Notes under the pieces: model-generated | The model's input: only the letters and a program-made list of their open reading frames with translations | What the model was told of the DNA's origin: nothing | The model's database searches: none | Translations under genes and position numbers: made by a program | From: an uncultured Bacteroidaceae bacterium | GTDB taxonomy: Bacteria > Bacteroidota > Bacteroidia > Bacteroidales > Bacteroidaceae | NCBI GenBank assembly: GCA_904501945.1 | Contig: CAJGCU010000046.1 | Location: 1 to 18,758, forward strand | Reading direction: 5' to 3' | DNA length: 18,758 nt | Shown: positions 1-6,398 of the stretch, piece by piece | Position numbering within the stretch: the stretch's first letter is position 1 | Layout: each line of letters opens with the position of its first letter

Positions 1-92
1 AGGGCATGGCCCTCGCGGCTGGAGCAGCCGAGAACAGCGAGCAGGAACGCTGCCAGCGGAAGGAATAATAGTTTATGCATGGATGCCATCAT
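1..92 (-). CDS. N-terminus of a lipoprotein (partial)
   Basis: The reverse complement of the first 92 bases opens with ATG codons at 92, 89 and 80, all in one frame, and stays open to the window edge. It encodes a short basic start (MHK from the ATG at 80), a hydrophobic stretch LLFLPLAAFLLAVLG, then Cys-Ser-Ser-Arg-Glu. VLG-C fits a signal peptidase II lipobox, so the product is probably an envelope lipoprotein with the Cys as its lipidated first residue. Only about 30 residues are visible, so no family can be assigned. Which ATG is used is uncertain: the one at 80 gives a compact 18-residue signal peptide, the one at 92 a longer form. A Bacteroidetes-type promoter lies just upstream, which supports a real gene start here. 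Confidence 0.75.
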   Translation of the reverse strand, partial: MMASMHKLLFLPLAAFLLAVLGCSSREGHA

Positions 93-113
93 GAACAATT
101 ATTGTTTCGGTGG

Positions 114-144
114 CAAAGTTAACGAATTCCAACATTCCGACAAA
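114..144 (-). promoter_or_regulatory. Bacteroidetes-type promoter of the lipoprotein gene
   Basis: Read on the minus strand, TTTG (144-141) is followed by a 19-base spacer and TAACTTTG (121-114). This matches the known Bacteroidetes primary sigma pattern of a TTTG -33 element and a TAnnTTTG -7 element. Transcription would start near 107, about 15 bases before the ATG at 92 or 27 before the ATG at 80. Confidence 0.75.
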
Positions 145-149
145 GGAAT

Positions 150-256
150 AGGTGTGGAAAAGTTACAGTATTCCAAAATGCCTGATAAAACGCTGACAAA
201 CAGATGTATAAAGGCGTACAGGAAACAAAAGCGGTGGTGGCAGGTGTGGAAAAGTT
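150..256. repeat. 15-bp direct repeat pair upstream of the lipoprotein gene
   Basis: AGGTGTGGAAAAGTT occurs exactly at 150-164 and again at 242-256, 92 bases apart, upstream of the lipoprotein promoter. Each copy contains TGTGGAAAA (complement TTTTCCACA), one base from the classical DnaA box. They could be binding sites for a regulator of the lipoprotein gene. No gene is credible in 93-382; the open frames there have low-complexity translations. Confidence 0.5.
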
Positions 257-360
257 CATTTTTTTACATCAAAAAAACAGCGACAAAAGGAATTTCACTC
301 TCAAAATTACCTATAATTTTCTTTCCTGTCCTTTTTCTGAAAGTAAATCAAAAGGGATTA

Positions 361-376
361 TTTTTTTTTGGGGGGG
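361..376. repeat. Homopolymer tract T9 G7 downstream of trkH
   Basis: Nine T are followed by seven G, starting six bases beyond the trkH stop codon. The tract lies in non-coding DNA. On the trkH mRNA it would read C7 A9, so it is not a T-run terminator, and I see no strong terminator hairpin after trkH. Confidence 0.6.
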
Positions 377-382
377 ATTTTC

Positions 383-1864
383 TTATTTCTTCCAGAATCC
401 GCGTGTACAAAGGATGGCGATAGGGAATATTTCAAGACGGCCAATAAGCATAAGGAGCGCACAGATGTATTTGGCTACAGGGGAGAGGATGGACCACGAA
501 TGGGCTGGGCCGTAGTATCCTAAGCCTGGGCCTACGTTGCTGATGCTTGACAGGGCGATGCCGAAGGCTTCGTAGTAGTCGAAATAGGGACGCGCCTCAT
601 TAGGGGCTACTCCTGTGAGCGCAAGGACAAAAGCACCGAGGAAGAGGGCGATGATGAAAAGGGCGACAAATCCCAGCAAGGTCTGCACAATGCTGCTGGG
701 CATGATGTTTTCGTTGAGACGAACAGGTATGACTGCCCGTGGATGGAGAATGCGCGTAAACTCGTTTTTCAGCACCCGGTACATGATGCTCAGACGGATA
801 CACTTGACTCCGCCGCTGGTGCTTCCCGAACAGGCTCCCGCAAACATGACAAAGAGCAGAACGGGCATGAGCCATACGGGCCAAAGGGTGTAGTCAACGG
901 TGGCAAGTCCCGTGGTGGTCTGCAGGGAGATGACGGTGAAAAGGCTGTGGCGAAGGGCATATTCAGCACTGTGCTGCGGAGTTTCGAGCATCAGCGCAAG
1001 GGCACACACGAGCGAAGCACCTAATGCTACAATCAAGTAGGTGCGCAGTTCTATATCGGCAAAGAATTTCTTGATTTTTCCCTTGAGGATGGTGTAATAT
1101 ATCAATGTGTAGTTGATGCCTGAAACAAACATGAAGAAGATGAGCACATACTCGATGGCTGGAGAGCTGTAGTAGTCGCTCAGAAGGGCGGAATGTGTGC
1201 CGTAACCTCCTGTGGCTGTTGTACACAGGGCATAGTTGAGGGCATCGAAGACAGGCATGCCACTCAGGATGAGCGCCAGGATGCAGAGGAGTGTGAGCAG
1301 GATATAGACTCCGCCTATCCATCGGGCTGCGATAGAGATGCGCGGATGCACCTTGTCATGCAGAGGTCCTGTAGATTCTGCCGCAAAGAGTTTCACTTCG
1401 CCCACTCCAAAAGCGGGGAGAATGGCAATGGTGAAGAATACGATTCCGATACCTCCAATCCACTGGGTGAGGCTACGCCAAAACAGAATGCTGCGGGGCA
1501 TGGCATCGACGTTGTCAATGATGGTTGCGCCTGTGCTGGTAAAGCCTGACATGGTTTCGAAAAAGGCACTTGCCACATCAGGGACATGGTTGCCCAGCAA
1601 GAAAGGAAGCATGCCAATAATGGAGAAGAGCACCCAGACACTGGACACGATGATGTAGCCGTCTTTTCGTCCCAGGTTCTTGCCTGCATGTCTGCCAAGA
1701 AGCACTCCTGCGCCTCCTAAAATCAGCGCAATCAATATAGGCAGGGCAAATGCGTCGAAACCCTCGCCATAAAGCCAGCTGACGAGCTGACACAGAAACA
1801 TCAGTCCTGCCTCGATGAAGAGGAGGAATCCCATGATGCGTGCTATGAGTCTCCAATTGAGCAT
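383..1864 (-). CDS. trkH: Trk-type potassium uptake membrane subunit TrkH
   Basis: A 493-residue inner-membrane K+ channel subunit of the TrkH/KtrB family, close to the usual length for TrkH. All four selectivity-filter repeats are visible: STGA near residue 110, TATGG near 216-220, TTTGLA near 316-321 and SNVGPG near 442-447. A Gly/Ser-rich loop (ACSGSTSGG, about 344-352) follows the third filter, and GRLEIFP near 475 is a C-terminal family signature. Many hydrophobic helices fill the rest. I start it at the ATG at 1864 (MLNWRL). An in-frame TTG at 1906 would add 14 residues encoded by a heptamer repeat and is unlikely. It lies 46 bases behind trkA, its cytoplasmic partner, in the dxs-trkA-trkH operon. 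Confidence 0.95.
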   Translation of the reverse strand: MLNWRLIARIMGFLLFIEAGLMFLCQLVSWLYGEGFDAFALPILIALILGGAGVLLGRHAGKNLGRKDGYIIVSSVWVLFSIIGMLPFLLGNHVPDVASAFFETMSGFTSTGATIIDNVDAMPRSILFWRSLTQWIGGIGIVFFTIAILPAFGVGEVKLFAAESTGPLHDKVHPRISIAARWIGGVYILLTLLCILALILSGMPVFDALNYALCTTATGGYGTHSALLSDYYSSPAIEYVLIFFMFVSGINYTLIYYTILKGKIKKFFADIELRTYLIVALGASLVCALALMLETPQHSAEYALRHSLFTVISLQTTTGLATVDYTLWPVWLMPVLLFVMFAGACSGSTSGGVKCIRLSIMYRVLKNEFTRILHPRAVIPVRLNENIMPSSIVQTLLGFVALFIIALFLGAFVLALTGVAPNEARPYFDYYEAFGIALSSISNVGPGLGYYGPAHSWSILSPVAKYICALLMLIGRLEIFPIAILCTRGFWKK

Positions 1865-1870
1865 TTTATT

Positions 1871-1898
1871 GAATTGAGAATTGACAACGGACAACGGA
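1871..1898. repeat. Four tandem heptamers between trkA and trkH
   Basis: On the plus strand this block reads GAATTGA twice (1871-1884), then CAACGGA twice (1885-1898), so two different 7-base units stand in one unbroken 7-base register. It fills most of the trkA-trkH gap, ending six bases before the trkH ATG. The CAACGGA unit is the same heptamer that is repeated seven times inside the glycosyltransferase gene at 16864-16912. Confidence 0.8.
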
Positions 1899-1910
1899 CC
1901 GCACAACCGG

Positions 1911-3293
1911 TCACTTAAAATACTTATCTAATAATTTCAACGTGTTGCCTATGCAGAACACCACTACCTTGTCGCCAGCTTGCAATCGTGTGCTACCGCT
2001 CACGAGCATGGACTTGCCGTCACGAGACATTCCACCAATATTGATTCCTCGGGGGATGTTCAGCTCCATGATGGCTTTCTGTGTGAATTTTGAACCAGGC
2101 TTGACGACAAACTCAGCCACGTCGGCATTGCCTATGGCAAGCATCTTCACGTTGTCCACATCGCCCTTCAGCAGCATGCGGTAGATATGGCTGGCAGCAA
2201 TGATTTTCTTGTTAATGATGGTGCCAATGTCGAGGTCGTTCGCCATGTCAAAGTACTCGAGATTCTCCACTTGCGCAATGGTCTTCCGAATGCCTCGGCG
2301 ACGGGCTGCCACACAGGCAAGAATGTTTTGCTGGTCATTATCAGTCAAGGCGATGACTGATTCGGTGTTGCTGTATCCTTCGTCATTCAGCAAATCCATG
2401 TCATAACCCTCCCCCTCAAGAATCATCGTCTTCGGCGAGACAAGCGAAAGCAATTTCTCTATGCGCTTAGGGGCTGACTCAACTATTTTCACGCCATGGT
2501 GCATGGCATTCAGTTTCCAGCTGGCACGCACAGAAAGTTTACCTCCACCTATGAGCAGACTATTCTTTACTGCGGGATAATCATCTTTTCCTGTTAAATG
2601 ACGGATTTTCTCAAGGTTATCCCTAGTTGTCATGAAGAATACCAAGTCACGGGGAAGAATTTTCTCGTCTCCATGCGGACTAATCGTCTCGCTGTTTCGT
2701 TTAATGGCCACCACATGGAAATCATGCCCATGCTTCATACCGATTTCCTTCAATGTGTATCCTACCAGCTGATTATCCTTGTTGCTGATTTCCTTGTCAT
2801 AAATGGGATGAGCATCATGCATCTTCACACTCAGCAGCAGCAACTCTCCCCCATTGAACTCCCAAAGCTGACGCACCCAGCTATAGCGAGAACTTGCCGC
2901 AATGTCTTCGGCGGCCAGCAATTCAGGATAAATCAGCGACTCAACGCCCATGCGCTTGAACAGCTCTTGATTCTCGGGCTTCATATACTCATAGTTATCC
3001 ACTCTCGCCACACTCTTCTTCGCTCCCAGCTGCTTGGCAAGCATCGCACAGGTAAGATTCTCACTCTCGTTAGGCGTGACAGCGATGAAAAGGTCTGCAT
3101 GATTCACTTCGGCATCCTTCAGTCCTTGAATAGACGAAGGCTGTCTCACCAGCGCCATGATGTCCAGGTCACCACTCAGACGATGCAGCCTGCTTTCGTC
3201 TGCATCAATCAGCACCACGTCCTGATGGTCGTTGGAAAGCATCCGTGCCAGATGCGTCCCCACAGCTCCCGCTCCTGCAATCACTATTTTCAT
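1911..3293 (-). CDS. trkA: Trk potassium system NAD-binding subunit TrkA
   Basis: A 460-residue cytoplasmic gating subunit that binds nucleotide and controls TrkH. It has two tandem RCK units, as in E. coli TrkA, which is nearly the same length. The first Rossmann fold starts at residue 1 with GAGAVG (7-12) and the acidic VLIDAD strand end near 28-33. The second begins near residue 240 with LLIGGGK, where the glycine motif is degenerate. Each fold is followed by a TrkA-C-like domain. The ATG at 3293 overlaps the dxs stop by four bases (ATGA), which suggests translational coupling. trkH follows after the heptamer-repeat spacer. Confidence 0.96.
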   Translation of the reverse strand: MKIVIAGAGAVGTHLARMLSNDHQDVVLIDADESRLHRLSGDLDIMALVRQPSSIQGLKDAEVNHADLFIAVTPNESENLTCAMLAKQLGAKKSVARVDNYEYMKPENQELFKRMGVESLIYPELLAAEDIAASSRYSWVRQLWEFNGGELLLLSVKMHDAHPIYDKEISNKDNQLVGYTLKEIGMKHGHDFHVVAIKRNSETISPHGDEKILPRDLVFFMTTRDNLEKIRHLTGKDDYPAVKNSLLIGGGKLSVRASWKLNAMHHGVKIVESAPKRIEKLLSLVSPKTMILEGEGYDMDLLNDEGYSNTESVIALTDNDQQNILACVAARRRGIRKTIAQVENLEYFDMANDLDIGTIINKKIIAASHIYRMLLKGDVDNVKMLAIGNADVAEFVVKPGSKFTQKAIMELNIPRGINIGGMSRDGKSMLVSGSTRLQAGDKVVVFCIGNTLKLLDKYFK

Positions 3294-5203
3294 GACAGTA
3301 TCTCTGCTATACTCTTAGCGTCCATGCGACAAGCACGCCTCAACTCGGCAATAGTACCATGTGTGACAAACTCGTCGGGAATGCCAATGCGTTTTACTTC
3401 TATCTGATAGCCATGCTCGGCAAAGAATTCCAGCACAGCGCTGCCCAATCCGCCAGCCACAGAGCCGTCTTCCACCGTCACAACCTTCTTGAAATTTCTT
3501 CCAACTTCATGCAGCAAATCTTCGTCTATCGGTTTCAAGAAACGCATATCGTAGTGGGCTATGCTCAACGGCGCTTCCGGCCGCGTGTGCAGCGATTCCA
3601 GTTCCGCTATTGCAATGGCTTTCTGCGCCTCAAGACCAAGGGGACCTAAACTCAGCACCGCTATATCTTGTCCCTCCTTCAGCTTTCGTCCCTTGCCCAC
3701 AGGCAGCTCTTCGAAATCGCATTTCCAATCTACAGTATTGCCGCAACCGCGGGGATAGCGAATCACGAAAGTCCCCTTTTCTGGGAGCTGCGCCGTGTAC
3801 ATCATGTTGCGCAACTCAGGTTCATTCAGAGGAGAAGCGATTGTCAGGTTAGGTATGGGTCGCAAGAAAGCGAGGTCAAACGCTCCATGGTGTGTCGAGC
3901 CATCCTCGCCCACCAGTCCTGCACGATCCAGACACAGCACCATGTTCAGATGCATCGTTGCGGCATCATGTATGATATTGTCATAAGCACGCTGCATGAA
4001 AGACGAATAGATATTGCAGAACGGCATCAGCCCATCCTTCGCCATGCCACCAGAGAAGGTAACAGCGTGTCCCTCGGCAATGCCCACGTCAAACACACGG
4101 CTGGGCATAGCATTCATCATCACATTCATAGAGCATCCAGTCGGCATGGCTGGCGTCACTCCCACTATCTTCGGGTTCTGCTGCGCCAGCTCAAGCAATG
4201 TTTCTCCAAACACATCTTGAAACTTAGGCGGATGCGGCTTTCCATCATCTGCCACGATGCGTTCGCCCGTGTCGGGGTCAAACTTGCCAGGTGCATGCCA
4301 AATGGTTGCATCCTCTTCTGCTGGCGCATAGCCATGCCCCTTCTTCGTGTGGATGTGCAAAATCTTGGGGCCTTTCATCTCTTTGATCGCCATAAGGATG
4401 CGCACCAGTTCCTTCACATCGTGTCCATCTGTAGGGCCGAAATAGCGAATGTCCATGCCCTCAAAAATGTTCTGCTGACGCGTCAAGACCGACTTCACGC
4501 TATTGTTGAAACGGATGATGCCCTTGCGACGTTTCTCGTTCAAGACACCCCACTCTGAAAGCTTTTGCGAAATCTTGTAACGCAGGTCATTATAGGTTGA
4601 ATTAGTCGTGAGTTGCAACAAGTATTGCCTCATTCCACCCACGCTGTTATCAATCGACATCTTGTTATCATTCAGCACAATCAGCATGTCATTCGGCGTA
4701 CCAGCTGCATTATTGATACCTTCAAAAGCCAATCCTCCACTCAATGCGCCATCGCCTATCACAGCCACCACCCTTCGTTTCTCGCCCTTCTGCTTAGCAG
4801 CAACTGCCATTCCCAGCGCAGCCGAGATGGAATTGCTGGCATGTCCGCAGCAGAACGTGTCATACTCGCTTTCATCAGGATGCGGAAATGGCCTGATACC
4901 ATTAAACTTACGATTCGTGCAGAAACGGTCTCTTCGTCCCGTCAGAATTTTATGTCCATATGCCTGATGCCCCACATCCCACACAAGCCTGTCATAAGGG
5001 GTATTAAACACATAATGTAACGCCACTGTCAACTCCACCACTCCAAGACTCGAAGCAAAATGGCCGGGATTGACGGCCAATTCTTCTATGATATCGCGTC
5101 TCAGTTCTTCACAGACCTGTGGCAATTCATCCACTTTAAGCTTGCGAAGATCAGCCGGATAATCTATTTCTTTTAAATATTTATAGTCTTTTTTATCGTC
5201 CAT
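3290..5203 (-). CDS. dxs: 1-deoxy-D-xylulose-5-phosphate synthase
   Basis: A 637-residue cytosolic enzyme that condenses pyruvate and glyceraldehyde-3-phosphate into DXP, the entry to the MEP isoprenoid pathway and a precursor supply for thiamine and pyridoxal. The thiamine diphosphate motif runs from GDGALSGG (150-157) to NDN (178-180). Other family blocks are WDVGHQAYGHKILTGR (75-90) and GHASNSISAALG (120-131), and GLVGEDGSTHHGAFD lies in the transketolase-like central domain. I start at the ATG at 5203 (MDDKKD). A longer frame from 5263 would begin upstream of the predicted promoter and add 20 atypical residues. It is the first gene of the operon with trkA and trkH. Confidence 0.96.
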   Translation of the reverse strand: MDDKKDYKYLKEIDYPADLRKLKVDELPQVCEELRRDIIEELAVNPGHFASSLGVVELTVALHYVFNTPYDRLVWDVGHQAYGHKILTGRRDRFCTNRKFNGIRPFPHPDESEYDTFCCGHASNSISAALGMAVAAKQKGEKRRVVAVIGDGALSGGLAFEGINNAAGTPNDMLIVLNDNKMSIDNSVGGMRQYLLQLTTNSTYNDLRYKISQKLSEWGVLNEKRRKGIIRFNNSVKSVLTRQQNIFEGMDIRYFGPTDGHDVKELVRILMAIKEMKGPKILHIHTKKGHGYAPAEEDATIWHAPGKFDPDTGERIVADDGKPHPPKFQDVFGETLLELAQQNPKIVGVTPAMPTGCSMNVMMNAMPSRVFDVGIAEGHAVTFSGGMAKDGLMPFCNIYSSFMQRAYDNIIHDAATMHLNMVLCLDRAGLVGEDGSTHHGAFDLAFLRPIPNLTIASPLNEPELRNMMYTAQLPEKGTFVIRYPRGCGNTVDWKCDFEELPVGKGRKLKEGQDIAVLSLGPLGLEAQKAIAIAELESLHTRPEAPLSIAHYDMRFLKPIDEDLLHEVGRNFKKVVTVEDGSVAGGLGSAVLEFFAEHGYQIEVKRIGIPDEFVTHGTIAELRRACRMDAKSIAEILS

Positions 5204-5221
5204 ATACAAACTAATAGCATG

Positions 5222-5255
5222 CAAAAGTAAGTATTTTTTTTCAAGAATAGCCAAA
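5222..5255 (-). promoter_or_regulatory. Promoter of the dxs-trkA-trkH operon
   Basis: On the minus strand TACTTTTG (5229-5222) matches TAnnTTTG. A TTTG at 5255-5252 may be the -33 element, though the 22-base spacer is slightly long. Transcription would start near 5215, about 12 bases before the chosen dxs ATG. This rules against the start at 5263. Confidence 0.6.
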
Positions 5256-5341
5256 AACAACAAAAATCTTTCTTTCAGCTCAAACGTTTTGACCCAAATG
5301 CAGCCAACATTGTTCAGAAAGTCTTTTTTATTGCGCTAATA

Positions 5342-5372
5342 TTTGTCAGTCCATTGAAATGTTCTAATTTTG
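5342..5372 (+). promoter_or_regulatory. Promoter of the outer-membrane protein gene
   Basis: TTTG (5342-5345), a 19-base spacer and TAATTTTG (5365-5372) form a textbook Bacteroidetes promoter. Transcription would start near 5379, giving a leader of about 90 bases before the ATG at 5470. Confidence 0.75.
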
Positions 5373-5379
5373 TATCGTT

Positions 5380-5415
5380 CCAAGACGAGGGGGAATCCGA
5401 AAAACCTCATCTTGG
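5380..5415 (+). promoter_or_regulatory. Hairpin at the predicted 5' end of the omp mRNA
   Basis: CCAAGACGAGG (5380-5390) pairs with CCTCATCTTGG (5405-5415), an 11-pair stem with one C-A mismatch and a 14-base loop. It begins at about the predicted transcription start, so the mRNA would begin with a stem. A 5'-terminal stem stabilises ompA mRNA in E. coli, and the same role is an inference here. No T-run follows, so it is not a terminator. Confidence 0.6.
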
Positions 5416-5469
5416 AAGAAAAAATAACAGAGTAGGACTCATTGATTCTTTAATTAAAATTTAGAAATC

Positions 5470-6012
5470 ATGAAAAAAATTATTCTCGCAGCACTCGTTG
5501 CTATCGTTTCAGTTTCTGCCAACGCACAGTTCTGGGCAGGAGGTTCAGTAGGTTTCAACACCTCAAAGACTACTATTGACGGAAATGAGTTGGACAAGAC
5601 AAACAGCTTCACACTTGCTCCAGAAGTAGGTTACAAACTCAACGACAAATGGGACGTTGCAGTAGCTCTTGAATACTCTCACGAAAGTGGCAAAGGCATA
5701 GACAGCCAAAACGGATTCGCCATCAACCCATACGCACGCTACACCTTTGCACAGTGCGGTGACTTCTCATTCTTCGCTGACGGTGGCTTCGCTTACGGAT
5801 TCGTTCATACAAGCGGCGTTGAAGACAACATTAACGCATGGGAAATTGCCATCAAGCCAGGTATCTCTTACGCACTCAGCGAGAAAGTTTCTCTCGTTGC
5901 ACACGTAGGTAACCTCGGCTGGTCTTTCGCAAAAACTGGCGACGTGAAGGTTAACGAATTTGACATCGAAGTTACAAACGCTATCACATTCGGCGCATAC
6001 GTAAGTTTCTAA
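5470..6012 (+). CDS. Small outer-membrane beta-barrel protein
   Basis: A 180-residue protein with a clear signal peptide (MKK, a hydrophobic core, then ANA before Gln20, cleavage after residue 19). The mature part of about 160 residues alternates polar and hydrophobic residues in short strands with tight turns and ends in Phe (AYVSF), typical of an eight-strand outer-membrane barrel of the OMP_b-brl/OmpW-like type. Glycine- and aromatic-rich strands such as FWAGGSVGFNTS and EVGYKLNDKWDVAVALEYSH support this. Its specific function cannot be told. It is a single-gene unit: its own promoter, a leader hairpin, and a terminator 25 bases after the stop. The strong signals suggest high expression. 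Confidence 0.85.
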   Translation: MKKIILAALVAIVSVSANAQFWAGGSVGFNTSKTTIDGNELDKTNSFTLAPEVGYKLNDKWDVAVALEYSHESGKGIDSQNGFAINPYARYTFAQCGDFSFFADGGFAYGFVHTSGVEDNINAWEIAIKPGISYALSEKVSLVAHVGNLGWSFAKTGDVKVNEFDIEVTNAITFGAYVSF

Positions 6013-6037
6013 TTCCCAGAAGAAATATTGAACAAAG

Positions 6038-6067
6038 CAAAGGTCGGCTCTTGCCGGCCTTTTTTTA
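6038..6067 (+). terminator. Rho-independent terminator after the outer-membrane protein gene
   Basis: AGGTCGGC (6041-6048) pairs with GCCGGCCT (6053-6060), eight pairs including one G-U, around a TCTT loop, followed by a T-run to 6067. Flanking A residues (6038-6040) can lengthen the stem with the T-run. Confidence 0.9.
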
Positions 6068-6363
6068 TATCTCTCCACATCTTCCTCCACCAATGCCCTT
6101 ATTCCCCTTCAAACTAAAAAAACACTCTGTTTTTATCCGCCCTCCAGCACCCCAAAAGCGGTAAGAGTCTCACCTCTACATCGGTGAGACTCTTATCTCC
6201 ACATCGGTGAGACTCTTACCTCTTTTGAGGTATAAAGTGCTGTGTTTTTCACATCCTCCGCCGCCCGTCATTCTATTGCCTCTTTTCAAGACAAATCGAA
6301 CAAGGAAATGCGCATACAGAACAAAAAACGGACAGACATCGGTGATAATACAAGAAAAAATAC
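6068..6363. other. Intergenic region between omp terminator and metG promoter
   Basis: About 300 bases without a credible gene. The region holds the nested repeats at 6160-6231 and an outer complementary pair, AAAAACAC ending at 6125 and GTGTTTTT at 6242-6249, that could enclose them. The short minus-strand open frame here is low complexity and crosses these repeats. No tRNA or known riboswitch was recognised. Confidence 0.6.
6160..6231. repeat. Nested direct and inverted repeats upstream of metG
   Basis: GGTAAGAGTCTCACC (6160-6174) is perfectly complementary to GGTGAGACTCTTACC (6206-6220), 15 pairs. Thirteen of those bases also pair with 6183-6195. The two right arms belong to a 23-base direct repeat (6178-6200 and 6201-6223). 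The left arm can therefore pair with either copy, but not both. A small hairpin, ACCTC with GAGGT around TTTT (6218-6231), overlaps the right end. All of it lies upstream of the predicted metG promoter. Confidence 0.8.
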
Positions 6364-6364
6364 T

Positions 6365-6372
6365 TAACTTTG
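6365..6372 (+). promoter_or_regulatory. -7 box of the metG promoter
   Basis: TAACTTTG matches the Bacteroidetes -7 consensus. The -33 region shows only a weak GGTG about 20 bases upstream. Transcription would start near 6379, about 20 bases before the metG ATG. The surrounding 16 bases (6364-6379) are identical to those around the tagD-like promoter at 13986-14001. Confidence 0.65.
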
Positions 6373-6398
6373 CAACCAAATAGCTAAAAACGAAAAAC

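Noticed and set aside
79..515. Two overlapping plus-strand open frames at the left edge
   Set aside because: They cross the minus-strand lipoprotein promoter, the homopolymer tract and the trkH 3' end; their translations are low complexity and have no recognisable domain.
1865..1906. Extended trkH start giving 507 residues
   Set aside because: The start would be TTG, the added 14 residues are largely encoded by the heptamer repeat, and an ATG at 1864 gives a normal TrkH N-terminus.
3668..4558. 296-codon plus-strand open frame opposite dxs
   Set aside because: It lies fully antisense to a clearly conserved dxs gene, and its His/Arg/Cys-rich translation shows no domain. The frame at 2598-3407, opposite trkA, is rejected for the same reason.
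5204..5263. Extended dxs start giving 657 residues
   Set aside because: The extra 20 codons overlap the predicted promoter, so they would lie upstream of the transcription start; the ATG at 5203 fits the family.
5380..5415. Terminator between dxs and the outer-membrane protein gene
   Set aside because: There is no T-run after the stem, it lies just after a good promoter, and the two genes diverge, so no transcript needs to end there.
6178..6223. CRISPR-like direct repeats
   Set aside because: Only two adjoining 23-base copies without spacers, and no cas genes in the window.
6160..6398. T-box or S-box type leader of metG
   Set aside because: The hairpins lie upstream of the predicted metG transcription start, the leader is only about 20 bases, and no T-box sequence or terminator stem precedes the ATG.
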